From Duncaniella muris (GTDB lineage: Bacteria; Bacteroidota; Bacteroidia; Bacteroidales; Muribaculaceae): a DNA stretch of 64,000 bases. The translations under genes were made by a program, and so were the position numbers. A model generated the notes under the pieces. That model did no database searches, was not told the origin of the DNA, and saw nothing but the letters and a program-made list of their open reading frames with translations. The stretch is from assembly GCF_003024805.1 (NCBI RefSeq), contig NZ_PUEC01000005.1:61385-125384 (forward strand), written 5' to 3'. Numbering within the stretch: the stretch's first letter is position 1; every line of letters begins with the position of its first letter. Shown piece after piece: positions 63,849 to 64,000 of this stretch.

Positions 63849-64000
63849 TCAATCTTCGATGGCAGCCTGCGCCGCGTTTAAACTATAACGTAATTCGAGA
63901 TTTACCCGTGTGCTGTACGCTATTTGTGCGTCATACATTTTAGGGGATAATATGTTGGTCATTTTCATTTCATATTCGTTTGTTTGATTTTTGAGATTAT
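63849..64000 (-). CDS. C-terminal end of an unidentified protein (5' part outside window)
   Basis: On the minus strand an open frame enters from the right edge and stops at 63849-63851 (TGA), giving about 50 residues including KMYDAQIAYSTRV and a final AAQAAIED. Composition is protein-like and a terminator hairpin follows. It was not recognised. The frame might instead begin at an ATG within the segment and be a tiny gene; a longer gene from outside is more likely. Confidence 0.5.
   Translation of the reverse strand, partial: NLKNQTNEYEMKMTNILSPKMYDAQIAYSTRVNLELRYSLNAAQAAIED

Overview
The window reads as chromosome from a gut-type Bacteroidales bacterium, most like Muribaculaceae (family placement inferred). 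The evidence is family content (TamL lipoprotein, DUF4827, DUF5063, DUF5723, an extended NusB, a Rho with a long disordered insert) and many promoters of the Bacteroidetes form TTTG/TTG-N19-20-TAnnTTTG. It is dense and mostly housekeeping: no insertion sequence, prophage, CRISPR array, tRNA or rRNA was seen.

Layout. 1-7.2 kb: a partial THUMP-like methyltransferase and tsaB (minus), then yicC-gmk-nadD-DUF5063-rpiB (plus), facing rho (minus) across a perfect bidirectional terminator. 7.7-12.5 kb: lrgA/lrgB-like membrane pair, then nusB-yajC-ybbR-coaE. 12.7-20.1 kb: an exopolysaccharide cluster (Wza-like lipoprotein, Wzc-like BY-kinase, Wzy-like polymerase, two GT2 and one GT4 glycosyltransferases). 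20.2-27.2 kb: a SurA-like isomerase and guaB (minus), then the proline operon proC-proB-proA (plus). 27.3-35.8 kb (minus): nrnA-DUF4827-glmM, then tamL, a HAD phosphatase and an orphan sensor kinase whose H-box histidine is replaced by tyrosine. 36-45.8 kb (plus): a large lipoprotein with a DUF5723 outer-membrane protein, a coiled-coil membrane protein with MgtC and a CPA2 antiporter, a cluster of small envelope proteins (two YtxH, a holin-like protein, one unknown), and prmA. 46-47.7 kb: a SulP anion transporter. 47.8-53.6 kb (minus): histidine operon hisG-D-C-B-H-A, without hisF and hisIE.

53.7-59.4 kb is the most accessory-looking part: a GT2-like transferase and two tandem Stealth-family sugar-phosphate transferases on plus, facing a GT92-type transferase, a third divergent Stealth protein and an LpxL-like acyltransferase on minus. 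No polymerase, flippase or exporter lies with them, so they may decorate a surface glycolipid made elsewhere. 59.6-64 kb: PAP2 phosphatase, Sua5/YrdC-like protein, GNAT-like protein, pRiA4b ORF-3-like acidic protein, inositol monophosphatase, and the C-terminal end of an unidentified gene at the right edge.

The observations most worth following are the His-to-Tyr change in the sensor kinase, the internally duplicated NusB, the long rho leader, the Stealth/GT92/acyltransferase cluster, the lipoprotein-DUF5723 pair, and a perfect CRP-type palindrome upstream of the exopolysaccharide operon.
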